Assembly: GCA_012295275.1 (NCBI GenBank) | Contig: CM022665.1 | Location: forward strand, 38,222,933 to 38,286,932 | Direction: 5' to 3' | Origin: Chrysomallon squamiferum | Lineage: Eukaryota > Mollusca > Gastropoda > Neomphalida > Peltospiridae | Length of the DNA: 64,000 bases | In this document: in pieces, positions 34,962 to 46,729 of the stretch | How positions within the stretch are numbered: the first letter of the stretch is position 1 | Layout: each line of letters begins with the position of its first letter | Notes under the pieces: generated by a model | Database searches by the model: none | Seen by the model: the letters and a program-made list of their open reading frames with translations, nothing else | What the model was told of the DNA's origin: nothing | Position numbers and translations under genes: made by a program

Positions 34962-37148
34962 TGAAATTTGGGTCTGTGGGTACTGGGAGATTTCATTTGT
35001 ATTATCATTTTGTTGTTGTTATTATTTTTATCATCATTATACTTGTTGTTTTTACAAGCACTTATTAGTATCAGTTGTTGTTATTACTAAGTTAAATAAA
35101 TATTTTTGAATCTGTTACAATCAAACAATATATCTTAAATAACATACAGATAAAAAAAAGATTGATGGTTACAACAAGTCAGAAAGTTAGATTTTACAGA
35201 AAGTGGATATTAACATTGATAAAATTACAGAGCAATATTTATAGATAGGTAGAAAAAAGTGACAAACAGAAACAGAAAAAGAATGACAGAAAAGCACAGA
35301 TGGAATGAAATAAATTAATAATCAGAATTACATTTTACAAGAAATAATTTATTAACATCTCATTGTCAGGCTTTTAATTAACACAGCTTTCTAACTTTTT
35401 TTAATTATTTTTTTTTACCTTTCATACAAATAGGAATTCTAAATAAAGATAACCATTACATCATAATTCCAGCAATATAATTATTCATAATTATAGTAAG
35501 CTAGAAGCTTTGAAGTAAAGACAAACCAATTTAAAAGATAATTACAACAGTATTAACATTATGATTGATAAGCCTTCATAGAAACCAATATCAGTAATGC
35601 AATAGTTAACCCATCAGCTTTTAGGACTTTAGATTGCATATCCAATATGGCTCCTGCTAGAAGCTAATAGAGACAGAGTATTACTGCTACATCTTCTTTA
35701 CGATCACTACCACCATGGATAGAATAAAATTTAAGAGTAGTATCTTCTGAGATCAAATCCATATTATTTCTTTCCTCTATCCAGATCTAATTGTGAAGGT
35801 GAAAATAACTATAATTCCTCTCCTATCTAGCTGGAGTGACCTCTCATTAGAACAATCATTTAAAGCATGATGTTCATAATAAAATCTCTTCTGCTGGCAG
35901 CTCTCACTAGGCTATTTCCCATCCCATATATATATACATGTTTGTGTATATATATATATATATATATATATACTGTTCATAGGAAGGTATATATATATAT
36001 ATATATTCCTTTCTGCTAATTATTAATAATTCAAGTGCTGGTGGAAAAACCCAAAAGACAACATAATTTTAATGGACACTAATGATTTTTAATATTAAGT
36101 TATGTTGAGCACATACTCATTCAGTCACTAACTCATTCATTGTTTTTATCTGTCCTCATACTAAATACTGTCTTTGGGCAGGTAACTAAAACAACTAGTT
36201 TGTGTTCATAGTAAAGGTATGCTTAGCAACAGCCTGCTCCAGTTAGCTTTATAAAAAAAAAATGTCCAGTCAGTTCTATTTGATATTATGTCACTACAAC
36301 CCATGTGATAATACTTACCATTAAAAAGTGAATGTAACTAATTTGCATAATTCTTAAATGTTTCATTTTAAAAATTATCACAGTAGCAGTAAATGTTTTA
36401 ATTTATGACAAAAAAAATATAAATAATAATAAAAAGTAAAAAAATCATAAAAAAGGGAATCAACAAAATAACATAATAAATAAATAAATAAAATACTTTT
36501 TTTTTTTTTTTTTTTTCTTCTAAATTCTGCATTTAAAATGTTCTTTTCATGGTATATGTACTGATATAAATTTCTGAGAAAGAGTGATGAATACAAAAAC
36601 CAATGTAACAGAAGCTAAACAATTAAGATTCGAATACAGTAAGAATGACAAAGGTGTAAAAACATTTTAACAAAATGACTTGAAAAAGCCATCAATTACA
36701 CATATCTGTGAAATTTTAAAACAGAGAATAATAAATTGTTTAATTAAAAATTCTCTAAATGAGTTTTTACTTTATAACATGTAAGATATGTAATAAATGT
36801 TTATGGTAATTATTTATTTTTATATATGTTTTTCTGTTAAAAGTTTTTTTTCTTTGTTTCTTTTACTGTTCTGTCTCTTCCTCACACACAATATAAAACA
36901 AAAAGAAAAAACATTTCAATCTCTCATTTTGTGTGTGTGTGTGCTTGGATGTATATGTATGTTAGTTTCTCATTTAAGGCAGTTACATATATTTTAATTC
37001 CTCTTATTTGTGTTACTGTTGTCTTCTCAACAAATGATTCACTTGATTTTAATCCCAGTGAGAAAAAAGAACAAAAACGAAAAATAAAAACCCATTCACG
37101 ATTCAATACAAAGTATTTAATAATTTAAAAAAAAAAAAAAAAAAAAAA

Positions 37149-37199
<51 letters not shown>

Positions 37200-37484
37200 T
37201 ATCTTTAATTAAAAAACGAACAAACAATAACAACATACCTTTTAAATCTTAAATTTTTAAAACCTAACACGTTTAACAGGTGCCATTTTTAAAAATTATA
37301 TTTTATTTTAATGTACGCCTCTAATTTACTGAATAGTCAAAAACAATTTTTTCTTGTAAATCACGTCAGTCTGAATTTTATTTTCACCATTTAAGAATGG
37401 GCAGAAAAGAAAATGAATAGTAAATTAACCTGCACAGGTTCTGCTGGATGTGTTAACACACTTGTCATAAATTACTACAACTGC
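34962..37484. other. Gene-free A/T-rich region
   Basis: A minus-strand SINE head-like fragment is likely near 35830-35930: its complement reads 'GGGATGGGAAATAGCCTAGT' then 'GAGAGCTGCCAGC'. TA runs lie at 35948-35971 and 35989-36005. A T-run lies at 36497-36516, and an A-run followed by TAA repeats at 37127-37193. Otherwise nothing is visible. Confidence 0.5.
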
Positions 37485-37680
37485 ATGTCACGCTGTTTTA
37501 AAGTACACGTCTGCGGAACACTGAAGTATCCCGGCAACACAAAATGCATTAAAAACGTACAGCTTTGATCGGCAGTGTAATTGTTCAATGCCGTCCAAAA
37601 CAAACTCGTCTACAAATTGATTAATTCCTTCGCAAATTTACAGTAGAATGAAGAAGAAATTTACTTGGCGCCGTGTTTTA
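37485..37680. promoter_or_regulatory. CpG-dense island, possible promoter
   Basis: About eleven CpGs occur in under 200 bases in a CpG-poor setting, ending with 'CTTGGCGCCGTG' at 37664-37675, an E2F-like GGCGCC palindrome. Other CpGs lie in 'CACGTCTGCGGAAC', 'TCCCGGCAAC' and 'ATGCCGTCC'. No exon with a recognisable product starts here on either strand. It could drive an unseen non-coding RNA or an alternative first exon. Confidence 0.3.
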
Positions 37681-39717
37681 AATGTGTTTATTTATCAAGA
37701 GTTCCTAAAAGGAGGGAAATAAAAGACAGAAGAAAGAGATGTGTTTGAAGAAAAAGGTGTTTACGATATTATGAAAAATATAAATGTCTTCATGTAATTT
37801 TAGTAGACATTTCTGAAATAAATGAAATAAAGTAATGAATGAATAAATACTTTTTTTGCTATTTGTTTCTCTTAATTGTTCTTTCTCTCCTTTTTCTCCC
37901 CCCTTCTTCCTCCTGATTAGGCATTTTCATGAAAAAATTAAATATTAAAATAAGGTTATAAACTTTTAAATGTTTTTTATTCAGATGCAAAAAGCACAGT
38001 TTCACTTAAAGTCACAAATTTTTAACTGTAAGAAAAGTTATAAACATTTATGTGAGCTGATAATGATTACTTTCTTTCATTTGTAGGTTTGTTTTTGCAA
38101 TATAAATTAAAAAAAAACGGAATATAAAAACAGCTTCCAGAGAAGACATGAATACTGATAAGAGCAAATAAAATTAAAATAACCATGACAAATTTGGGAA
38201 AATACAGATTATATATGGAAACATACATAAACCTGTACATAGATGTATGTACACATATCTGATGTTATATTCAGACATGCATGTACCACACACAAACACA
38301 CATCTAATTTTATACACACCATATATAGACATATACACATTAGAACATAAATATATAATGATGTATGTATATATCTACAAACATAAATACATATATACAT
38401 TTGAATGAAAAGAATCTTCCAAAAAGAACTTATACAATTAATTATCAAAAACAAAATTAAAAATAATTAAAAAATAAAACAGTAGAACAATAACAAAAAT
38501 ACTGAATTATTTTAATTAGTACAGGTTTTGAGTTTATGTTGTTGTTTTTCTTAATGTTGTTTCTCAGGAATACTCCCATCTATTAGGAGTAAATATAAAT
38601 AAATACTTAATAATATGAAAAATCAGTTATTCTACTCCCCCCTCCCCAAAATATATAAATTAAAAAACAGCTAACACATTGTTGGAGGCTTGATCATGTG
38701 AGCTATTGGGCCTAAAACCATTCTCTGATCTTTATATTTAGTCTACTCCAGTGTTTGCTGGATAATAATAATAAAACAAAGTTTTATTGGAAGAACAACA
38801 AAATAATTATATTAAAAAATATTTAAAAAATGAGAATAATGAAATTATAATAAAAGTAATATTAGTAGTAGTAACAATAATAATAAATAAATATTTCAAA
38901 ATTAAATGAGTCTGTGAACACAAGCAGGAGAAATATAAATACCTCTCTGTCAATGAGAGTTTAAACATCTATTTCACATAATTCACACATAATAATAAGA
39001 ACTAAAAATATACATATTAAGTATGTTATAAACAAAAATTGTTCATTTACAATTTAAAAACATGTTGCTTTAAAATAACCAAGCATATCAGATCATCACA
39101 ATTTTAAATATTAATGTTGAAAATACATTATTTAAATTTTCAAAAGCAGGGCACAAATGATGTTGATAATATCATCAACCACAGTTTTATAGCTTTTAAT
39201 AATAAACTAAATGAGATAAGCATATGATCAGGTGTTATATTTATAAATCTAGAGAACATGTAAAAATGAAAACAAACTGATTAATGATACACAAGGTGTA
39301 ACTTCATATCTTTGAGTGCTGCAAAATGGAAAAATGATGAAGATAAATGGACTGCAAAAATAATTAAAATTTTGAAGTTATGTGTAAACAACATTTATAA
39401 ATTGCTTTTTACCCCCTGCAATTGCATATTTTAAGATATTATGAAAAGCAGAGAGTGAGAGAGTGAAGGTGAGGAGTGAAAGAGGAGTAATGATGATAAT
39501 GGCACAATGAATGTGAGAGGTGTCATTTTTGAAAAGTTTAAAAGAGATAATTACGTTGAATGTGTAAAATATTAGTGTTTTAAAGAAGAAGAAAATGAAA
39601 AAAGAACAACTAAGTGTTTTTCTAGATCTAATTTTCAAGATGTAAAAGCAATTATTGAAAATGATACTCAGCAAACTTAACATGTTAGCCAATCGTTACT
39701 TTGGTTTAACACTGCAT
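37681..39717. other. Gene-free A/T-rich region
   Basis: ACAT/TATG-rich sequence covers 38210-38400. AAT-rich DNA lies at 38760-38890. No gene is visible. Confidence 0.6.
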
Positions 39718-39734
39718 TCAAATATAACACACAC

Positions 39735-40038
39735 ACAGACACACACACACACACACACACAACAGACAGAATGTTAACAGTTCATTATAATTAAAGTACA
39801 GAAATTTCCAGAGCTGATATTTTAGATGCTGCCATGCTTCATTGACTGGAAACACTGAGTAGACTTGTATTTGAAATTGGCCAAAGAAAGAACCTTCATG
39901 TTGTGTCAGTTCACTTAATGCTTTACAAAACTGATCAAGTTCTTTCTTCTCTTTATTGTAATACCTCATGCATCCAAATTCTTCATGGTTACTTCCATGA
40001 TCTTTCTCCATGCCAACAATAATAAAAGTAACATCTCC
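39735..40038 (-). other. Minus-strand open frame that looks partly protein-like
   Basis: The frame runs from a stop near 40039 leftwards. It reads GDVTFIIVGMEKDHG near its start, then a charged part (YYNKEKKELDQFCKALSEL) and a mixed aromatic part (FPVNEAWQHLKYQLWKF) before entering a CA microsatellite at about 39728-39760. Residue composition is far less biased than in other frames of this size, suggesting a true exon or a decayed coding relic. No family is recognised, and I could not place convincing splice sites. The end inside the microsatellite cannot be the real C-terminus. Confidence 0.25.
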
Positions 40039-41213
40039 TCAGCTTTATCTTTTCTGACTTTCTGCCATAATAGATTTACCTGCCAAAAATAGCTAATGAT
40101 TTTAACTGATGATAAAGCAGAAAAGTTTCTGTATGGTTGTTTGTAATATTTAAAAGCTGCATTGTTTGTTGTTTCTTGTTCATCTCTATTCTTCCATGTA
40201 AAGAGTTAGTATTCTTTAAATTGATAAATATGTAAAACAACAAAAATATATATGTAAATAAATAAGTAGGTAAGTGAATTAATTAAACAATATTGATGAA
40301 TTGCTTATATGCACTGAAGAACTGTAATAGTATTTATAAAATCTTAACTGATATATAATTAAGTAATTTCTTTTTTCTTTCTTTCTTATTTATTTGTTCT
40401 GAAACTCAAGACTGTAGAATTATTTTCATATACAACAAATTTCTTTTTCTTTTTCTCTCAGGTAAGATCAGCAAGGGAGATAATGATGTAGTTTGTGTTC
40501 CATTACTGTTTCCACTCGTCTGTGCCATTTCCTAATTTAATTCACAAAGGTGAGATGAGAGAAAAAAAATTGTAAAATAAACACACATACAAACAGATTA
40601 TTTAAAATGATCAAAATTGAAGCTGTTCTCAAAACTTCTGATTTATAATTTCAAAAAGAGAATGAACTGACAGTTTAAGATTATAAATAAGTTAGTCAGT
40701 TAAATCTGCAGGAACATTACAAAGAAGAAAAAAATTAAATTAAAAATTAAAATGTGCAGTCTGCAGTTTTACAGCTTTTCTGACTTCAACTTTACAAAAA
40801 CTTTTCTTAGTAAAAAAATGTCTACAACTTGCATCAGACATAAAACCTTATCCTTAATGTTTGCACTTCCTCGATAATAAAAATATTTTATGACTGAAGA
40901 ATAAGTTAAAAGCCATAAAGTTGAAAACCAACGAAACTGTAGAATGATTTAGGTATAACAAAGGTACTCAGTCTTTACATGTCATTTCACTATGTTGTTT
41001 ATTATTCAGCCAATCAGCTTATTTCTAAAAGCTAAAATGTAAATTATAACAACAAAATAGGTTAAAAAAATATTGATAGCGGAGTTTACATGTAGAATAA
41101 ATGCAGCTTGTATGAAAATAATTCTTTATTTGGTGTAAACTTATTTTATGCAAAAAATATTAGGTGAGAAATGTTTATCACTTTATACTGTTTCTTTTTG
41201 TAGATTTACATAA
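40039..41213. other. Gene-free A/T-rich region
   Basis: No coding or repeat feature is visible beyond short A- and T-runs. Confidence 0.6.
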
Positions 41214-41254
41214 ATTTTTTTTTTTTTTTTTTTCAAAATTCATTAAAATTAAAA

Positions 41255-41291
<37 letters not shown>
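41214..41291. repeat. Inverted poly-T / poly-A pair
   Basis: A run of 19 T (41215-41233) is followed after about 24 bases by 35 A (41257-41291). The two arms could pair as a hairpin. Confidence 0.85.
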
Positions 41292-41293
<2 letters not shown>

Positions 41294-41624
41294 AAAAGAT
41301 AACTAAATTCAGCTAATAATGAAAGTAACATGTTTTTAATGAAATCCAGTCTAACTGTCAGTTACAATGAAAATAAAATCTATTATTATTATAATGTGTT
41401 GTATGCACTGGAGAAGAAACTGACTGAAGTAACACAAGATTAAGTAACCAGCAGTAAAGGATCTTCTATTTTCATTATGTCATAAAAAAAAATATATATT
41501 TTTTTTATATACACAGTAGTAGTAGAAGTAGTAATAGGATTAATACTCTATTTTTTATTTTATTATTATTATTTTTTTGTTATTAATATAATGATAATAA
41601 TAAAAAAAAATTTATGCCCAACAA

Positions 41625-42062
41625 ATTATTATTGTTGTTACTGTTGTTGTTGTTGTTGTTGTTGTTGTTAATGCTGTCATTTATTCTTGTTGTTATTTCA
41701 TCATCAGGAACATAATATTTATAATTATTATCATATCTGTATTAATGTTATAATGGTAATTATGATTTTTGTTGTTTTGTTTTTATGGTAATATTTTGTT
41801 TTGTTGTTGTTGGTCCTGTGGCTGCTAATATTTTGTATCAGTGTTGCTGCTGTTGGTGTTGTTGTTGTAGTAATATCTTCTATTCACAGCATTATAGCTA
41901 GAATTATATGTGAATGCGTATGTGTGCATATGTGTGTATGTACATGTGTGCCTGTGTATTTGTGCATGTGTGCATGTGTCTGTGTATGTTATATGAGTGT
42001 CTGTGCATGTGTAAATATGTATGTGTCTGTGTGTGACATGCATGCATATATGATTCACATGC
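41625..42062. repeat. GTT-rich then TG/CATG-rich microsatellite region
   Basis: A GTT microsatellite (41632-41669) and GTT-rich DNA (41765-41870) pass into a degenerate TGTGTGCATG-type region (41905-42062). Frames on both strands are low-complexity Val/Cys or His/Thr translations and are not genes. Confidence 0.8.
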
Positions 42063-42913
42063 ATCTATGTAGAAGACCTTTACAAAAAGAAAAATTCTAG
42101 TTTATTCAACTAGAAGGCAAACAAAAGTAGTATAGCACTGTTTGAATTTTGAATTTTTTTTTTACAAATGTTAATGAGTTAGTGTCTAGACACACAGCTG
42201 ATAGGACAGTTTGAGATAACAAATGAGATATTTATTTACCTGTTGATGAGTAATATTATAATAATAAATAGGGCCAGCCTGCGTCAGACTGTTGACAAGA
42301 GTTTAACTTAGCTATGATCTATATATAGCAGCGAGGAAGGATAAGAAGAAATCACAGGGGAGGGAGGGGCTGTGATGCATTTTGGAGTGGTAGAAGATTT
42401 TTTTAACAATGATCCTAAAAGTTTTGGAGATGTTAAGTAAGAATATTTTTAAGACAGTGACAAATATTTTGGAAATGTTTACGTTTTTTTTTTTTTTACA
42501 GATTGGGATCCAGAAAGGTTTGAAAGATGGAAGAATTACATTATTTAGATGTGTATGAGATTAAAACGTTAGAAGGGATAATGGTTTAGACAATATGGAA
42601 GTTTACACGGAGGTGTGTGTGTGGTAAGGATGAGAATGTTGGTGGGGTGTTCAGGGAATAAGACGTTTCCTAGGACTGGGACTGAGAAAGGTGCAGATAA
42701 AAAGCTTTTAATAAAAGGGTAAAAAGTCATTTGTTTTACCAGACGTTTGGTGGGGAAGGGAATAAAAGGGTTTTGTGGGGTGCAGTGTTGGATGAATAGA
42801 AAAAATAAGATGATGAAAATCCTTTTTGGATGTGTAAGGGATAGGACATTTTGAAATGAAAAAATATTATAGAGTTTGGGATAAGTTAATATTATTTTAT
42901 AACATAAATCTGC

Positions 42914-42914
<1 letters not shown>
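42063..42914 (+). other. G-rich, strand-asymmetric, gene-free stretch
   Basis: From about 42345 to 42860 the plus strand has many more G than C, with short elements such as 'GGTGGGGTGTTCAGGGAATA', 'GGTGGGGAAGGGAATAAAAG' and 'TTTTGTGGGGTGC'. Parts repeat loosely ('AAGACGTTTCCTAGGAC', 'CCAGACGTTTGGTGGGG'). The 135-codon minus-strand frame reads through this and the CA repeat and lacks domain features. Confidence 0.45.

Positions 42915-42980
<66 letters not shown>
42915..42980. repeat. (CA)33 microsatellite
   Basis: Sixty-six bases of uninterrupted AC/CA dinucleotide, the longest pure dinucleotide run in the window. Confidence 0.97.
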
Positions 42981-42982
<2 letters not shown>

Positions 42983-43537
42983 GTATTTTATTATTTCAAA
43001 ATAAAGGCATATAGATTAAAAATTCTGGGACAGATTCATCGGAATCAGTTTGCTCTTACAGTAATTGAACATAATAAACATATATTTTATCAACTTTCAC
43101 TAGTCTGCAAAACTACTTGAGTCTGACGAAAACAATTCAAGCGACTGTCACATTTTCATCTAACTGCTTATAACAGAATAAAAGCAATTACACAACAGGT
43201 TGGCCTACCCTATTGATTTCAAACTACGAAACTGTCAGGTCATATTTGCAAACAGACAAAACTGCACAGTGCACATGAACAAACACTTCATTACTAAGTG
43301 CTGATATTGTGCAAGTTTATTAAACAAAATACACTTGATAGATAAAATAATATGGCAGTTATAGATGTGAGTTTAATAGCAATTTATCAAGATTATTCTT
43401 TCATTGTATTTTTTTAAACATAGAACTTGTCAATGGTTATTGGCACCAGTGTTCTTGATGGTATAATTTCTTGTATTGTTTAATACTTGAAAGGAAACTG
43501 ATCCTGTGATAATAAATCTTCAAAGTCTAGACTTAAA
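42981..43537. other. Gene-free unique-looking DNA
   Basis: A/T-rich with balanced patches. Nothing recognisable is present. Confidence 0.5.
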
Positions 43538-43650
43538 GGGAGTGGGCTGTAGGTTGATGGTTAGAGTACTTGCTGGACATGAGCTTAGTCATTTGATCAG
43601 TATATCTCTGAGCAAATTAATTAACGTTTAATGACATCTTACAATAGATT
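43538..43650 (+). repeat. SINE head fragment
   Basis: 'GGGAGTGGGCTGTAGGTTGA' followed by 'TGGTTAGAGTACTTGCTGGA' is a clear tRNA-like 5' end with A-box. The same 'GTGGGCTGTAG' start is seen in the full copy at 10333. The stretch 'TTAACGTTTAATGACATC' follows, so the body seems lost or too diverged. Confidence 0.6.
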
Positions 43651-43739
43651 GGATGATTGATGACAGTCACACTTTTTCTTTTTGTATAATGATGATTATA
43701 AAATCTACTACTCCAAACATTGTTAAGGAAGACAAAGAT

Positions 43740-44601
43740 GAGGAGAGAGAGAGAGAGAGAGAAGAAGAGAGAGACAGAAGGAGAAGAATAAGAGAAAGGA
43801 AGACAAAAAGAGGTTGTATAGTCAGAAAAAAGAAAGGAGAGAATAGAAAGAAAGGGAGAAAAGAGGAGAGAAAAAGAAAAAGGAAAAAAGAGAGACAGAG
43901 AAAGAAAAGAAAGGAAAAAAAAAAGAAAGGAGAGATAGAAAGGAAAAAAAAGAAAGGAGAAAAGAGAGACAGAGAAAGAGGAGAGAAAGGGAGAGAAAAG
44001 AGAGAAAAGAGAGAGAAAAAGAAAGGAAAAGAGAGGAAAGGGAAAAAGGAAAGAAAGGGAATAGAGAGACAGAGAGAAAAAGAAAGAGACAGAGAAAGAA
44101 AGGAAAAGAGAGGAGAGAAAGAAAGGGAGAGAAAGAAAGGAGAAGAGAGAAAGAATAGAGAGACAGAGAGAAAGAAAAAGGGAAAGAGAGAGAAAGAAAG
44201 GAGAAAAGAAAGGGAAAAGAGAGACAGAGAAAGAAAGAAAAGGGAAAAGAAAAGAGAGACTGACAGAGAGAAGAGAAAGGAAAGGGAAAAGAGAGAGAGA
44301 AAGAGAAAGGAAAAAGAGAGAAGAGAAGAGATGGGAGAGAAAGAGGGAGAGAAAAAAAAGAAAGGAAAAAGAGAGAGAGAAAGAGAGAGAAAGAAAGGAA
44401 AAAGAGAGAGAGATGGGAGAGGGAGGGAGAGAAAATGAGAGAGAGAGATATGGAGGAGAGTTGGAGTGAAAGAGGAGAAAAGATAAAGGAGAATCAGAAA
44501 GAGAAATTTAGAGATAGGGACAGAAAGAGAGAAAGAGCAAGAAAGAGATGCAGAGAATCACAGAGAATGAAAGAGAAATAGAGTAAGAGAGAAAGAGAGA
44601 G
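43740..44601. repeat. Polypurine tract of about 860 bp
   Basis: The plus strand is almost only A and G, with scattered C (mostly in 'GACAGAG') and few T. Units such as 'GAGAGACAGAGAAAGAAAGG' recur, giving a minisatellite texture. A 261-codon frame is open through it only because GAR/AAR codons cannot make most stops; its Lys/Arg/Glu sequence is not a gene. Long mirror-like purine tracts of this kind can form triplex (H-DNA) structures in vitro. Confidence 0.93.
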
Positions 44602-46391
44602 CTGATATACTGTAATACAAAGACTTGTTTATCTACAAAATAATACATGGTGTATACACAGAGATGATTTATATAAATGACTCATTTTGACTCATTAGAT
44701 AGGCCAGGGAACACTTGTTATATCATAAATCAAGTCAAGTGTACACTGATTTATTATTCTCTTTACACAAAGTTACTGTTAAAAAATAATTATAGGTTTA
44801 ATATGTAATAATTATTGCATAAAATAACTAATATTATTTTATTACCTTAAATTATAATTTATGGTGTCTAGTATGTTCAATTTTGATATAATGTTATTCA
44901 GTTCTCAAAGTCCCATAAAACAGATGAGTGCACAATACAGGTTTTATTAAAGTGACTTAAAGGCTTAAAGAATGAATGCTGAGAAACTGTTAATGACATT
45001 TCAGCCATGTTTTAATATTTAATATTTTAATGATAATATGATTATTAGTAATTTTTTTTTTTTTTTACAGTATTAAACTCTTATATCTAGAGAAAATATA
45101 TATATAGAGAGAGAGGACAAAACTATTAAAAAAACCCCTCTTATATCTACAGAAGATATATATATATATATATATATAGGACAAAACTATCAAAAAATCT
45201 CCATTAAAACCTACCAAACCCTTCAAGCATCCCCAAATCCCAAGAACTCCTAAACACCTCCCCAAAAAACCCATAGGCATTAAAATTAATAAAACCAAAA
45301 GTCTATACTGTGAAGATCACAGCTTAAAGAAAACATGCAACTTTAAAAGTAAGTAAACAGTGTAAAGGATTAACACACATCAAAGACACATTCCCATACT
45401 GTTGTCAGTCTCTGTTTATATAATTCTTATTTAATCCATTTATTTTGCATCACCAGTCTTAAAACACAGTTGACAGATTCCTCAGTAAATATAACATGCT
45501 CCGTTTAAAATGTCTACCATTCCTGTGAATTACTTAGCAACAAAATGAAAAAATGTCCTAACACCTCTCAGCTAGTAGATTAATAAGAAAGGTGTCATCT
45601 AAGTTAGATAAATGATAAAAACATGTGAACGATATCAGAAGTTGTTGTCAGTGAGAAAAAGTAAAACGTTAAAAGTAACCAAATACCTGTGATAATTGTA
45701 ATACTAGAAGATATCAATATCGGCAGACCATAATAATAGTCTTTATTTATTATTATTATTTTTATATATATTGTTGTTACTATTTTTGTTATTGTTATGG
45801 TTATGATTATTATTATTTATTATTATTATGTTGTTGTTATTGCTAATAGTAGTTATAAGAGGACAATAATAATATATAATTATATGTATTAGTGTATAAA
45901 AAACACACATACACGGACATACACACACTAATGCTTCACACATAGACTAATTTTGTTTCACACACACACATACACACACTTTTGCTCTATTTCTCTGTTA
46001 TTCTGTCACACACAAACACAGAGTCCATCTCTCTCTCTCTCTCACACACACACAAAAACAATACACACACGTGGGGCCAGACAGTCTAACAACAAAACAA
46101 AAACTAAACCGCACCACACCTTGCATATACACAATCAAATCATACAGGACATTTACAAGTGCATACAAGATGAATGGCTGAAATTACCCCCTGTGTGAAG
46201 TCTAACTGTCATAATACATCCATTAGCAGTACTGCTCAGACATAGTGCACTTTGTGTGTTCCAAGTTAATAAGTCTGTTTAGTGACACTGACAAATTTTA
46301 CCTACACAGTGGCTGACAATTTATATGAATTCTATAATTTGAAATCATGAATCATTTATCTTTTGTTGCAGATAATCTGTCTCTTGGAAAG
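44602..46391. other. Gene-free region with duplication and microsatellites
   Basis: A two-copy duplication lies at about 45077-45202: 'CTCTTATATCTA(G/C)AGAA' followed by a TA run and 'AGGACAAAACTAT(T/C)AAAA' occurs twice. TAT/GTT-rich DNA lies at 45735-45850. CA/CT-rich DNA lies at 45958-46070. No gene is seen. Confidence 0.6.
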
Positions 46392-46612
46392 GGAATGGGC
46401 AGCATAACCTAGTGATTAGAAAACTGGCCTGAGGCATGATAACTCACTAGATCAATTCTCATTACAGAAGCGATTGGAGCTTTTCGCATTCCAACCACAG
46501 CTCACTAATTTTTAAAGTATGTGATATATGCTTTCATGCTTATGAGAAGGTAAATAGAAAAGATCTCTTTTTGCTAACTGCTGTCTTTAGCATTTGTGAT
46601 GCCATAAAACTG
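46392..46612 (+). repeat. tRNA-derived SINE copy with head, body and core
   Basis: The head reads 'GGGAATGGGCAGCATAACCT' then 'AGTGATTAGAAAACTGGCC'. The body includes 'GTATGTGATATATGCTTTCA', 'TGCTTATGAGAAGGTAAATA', 'GAAAAGATCTCTTTTTGCTA' and 'ACTGCTGTC'. An AATA microsatellite follows at 46619-46640. Orientation and block order agree with the family. Confidence 0.68.
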
Positions 46613-46729
46613 AGGACAATAATAAATAAATAAATAAATATTTAAAATTCATTATACACAGTATTAATAAAATGTTTTGATTTTGTTGTTAAACAAGTGT
46701 TTTCATTTATTTATCAATTATTTCCTCAT

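Noticed and set aside
41801-42100. 99-codon Val/Cys frame
   Set aside because: Pure GTT and TG microsatellite translation.
42569-42976. 135-codon minus-strand frame beginning with Cys-Val repeats
   Set aside because: The start lies in the CA microsatellite, and the rest is a G-rich stretch read on its complement. No conserved domain is seen.
43653-44438. 261-codon open frame rich in Lys, Arg and Glu
   Set aside because: It is open only because the tract is almost pure purine. The sequence is low-complexity from end to end and has no domain, and a similar frame would appear in any GA-rich satellite.
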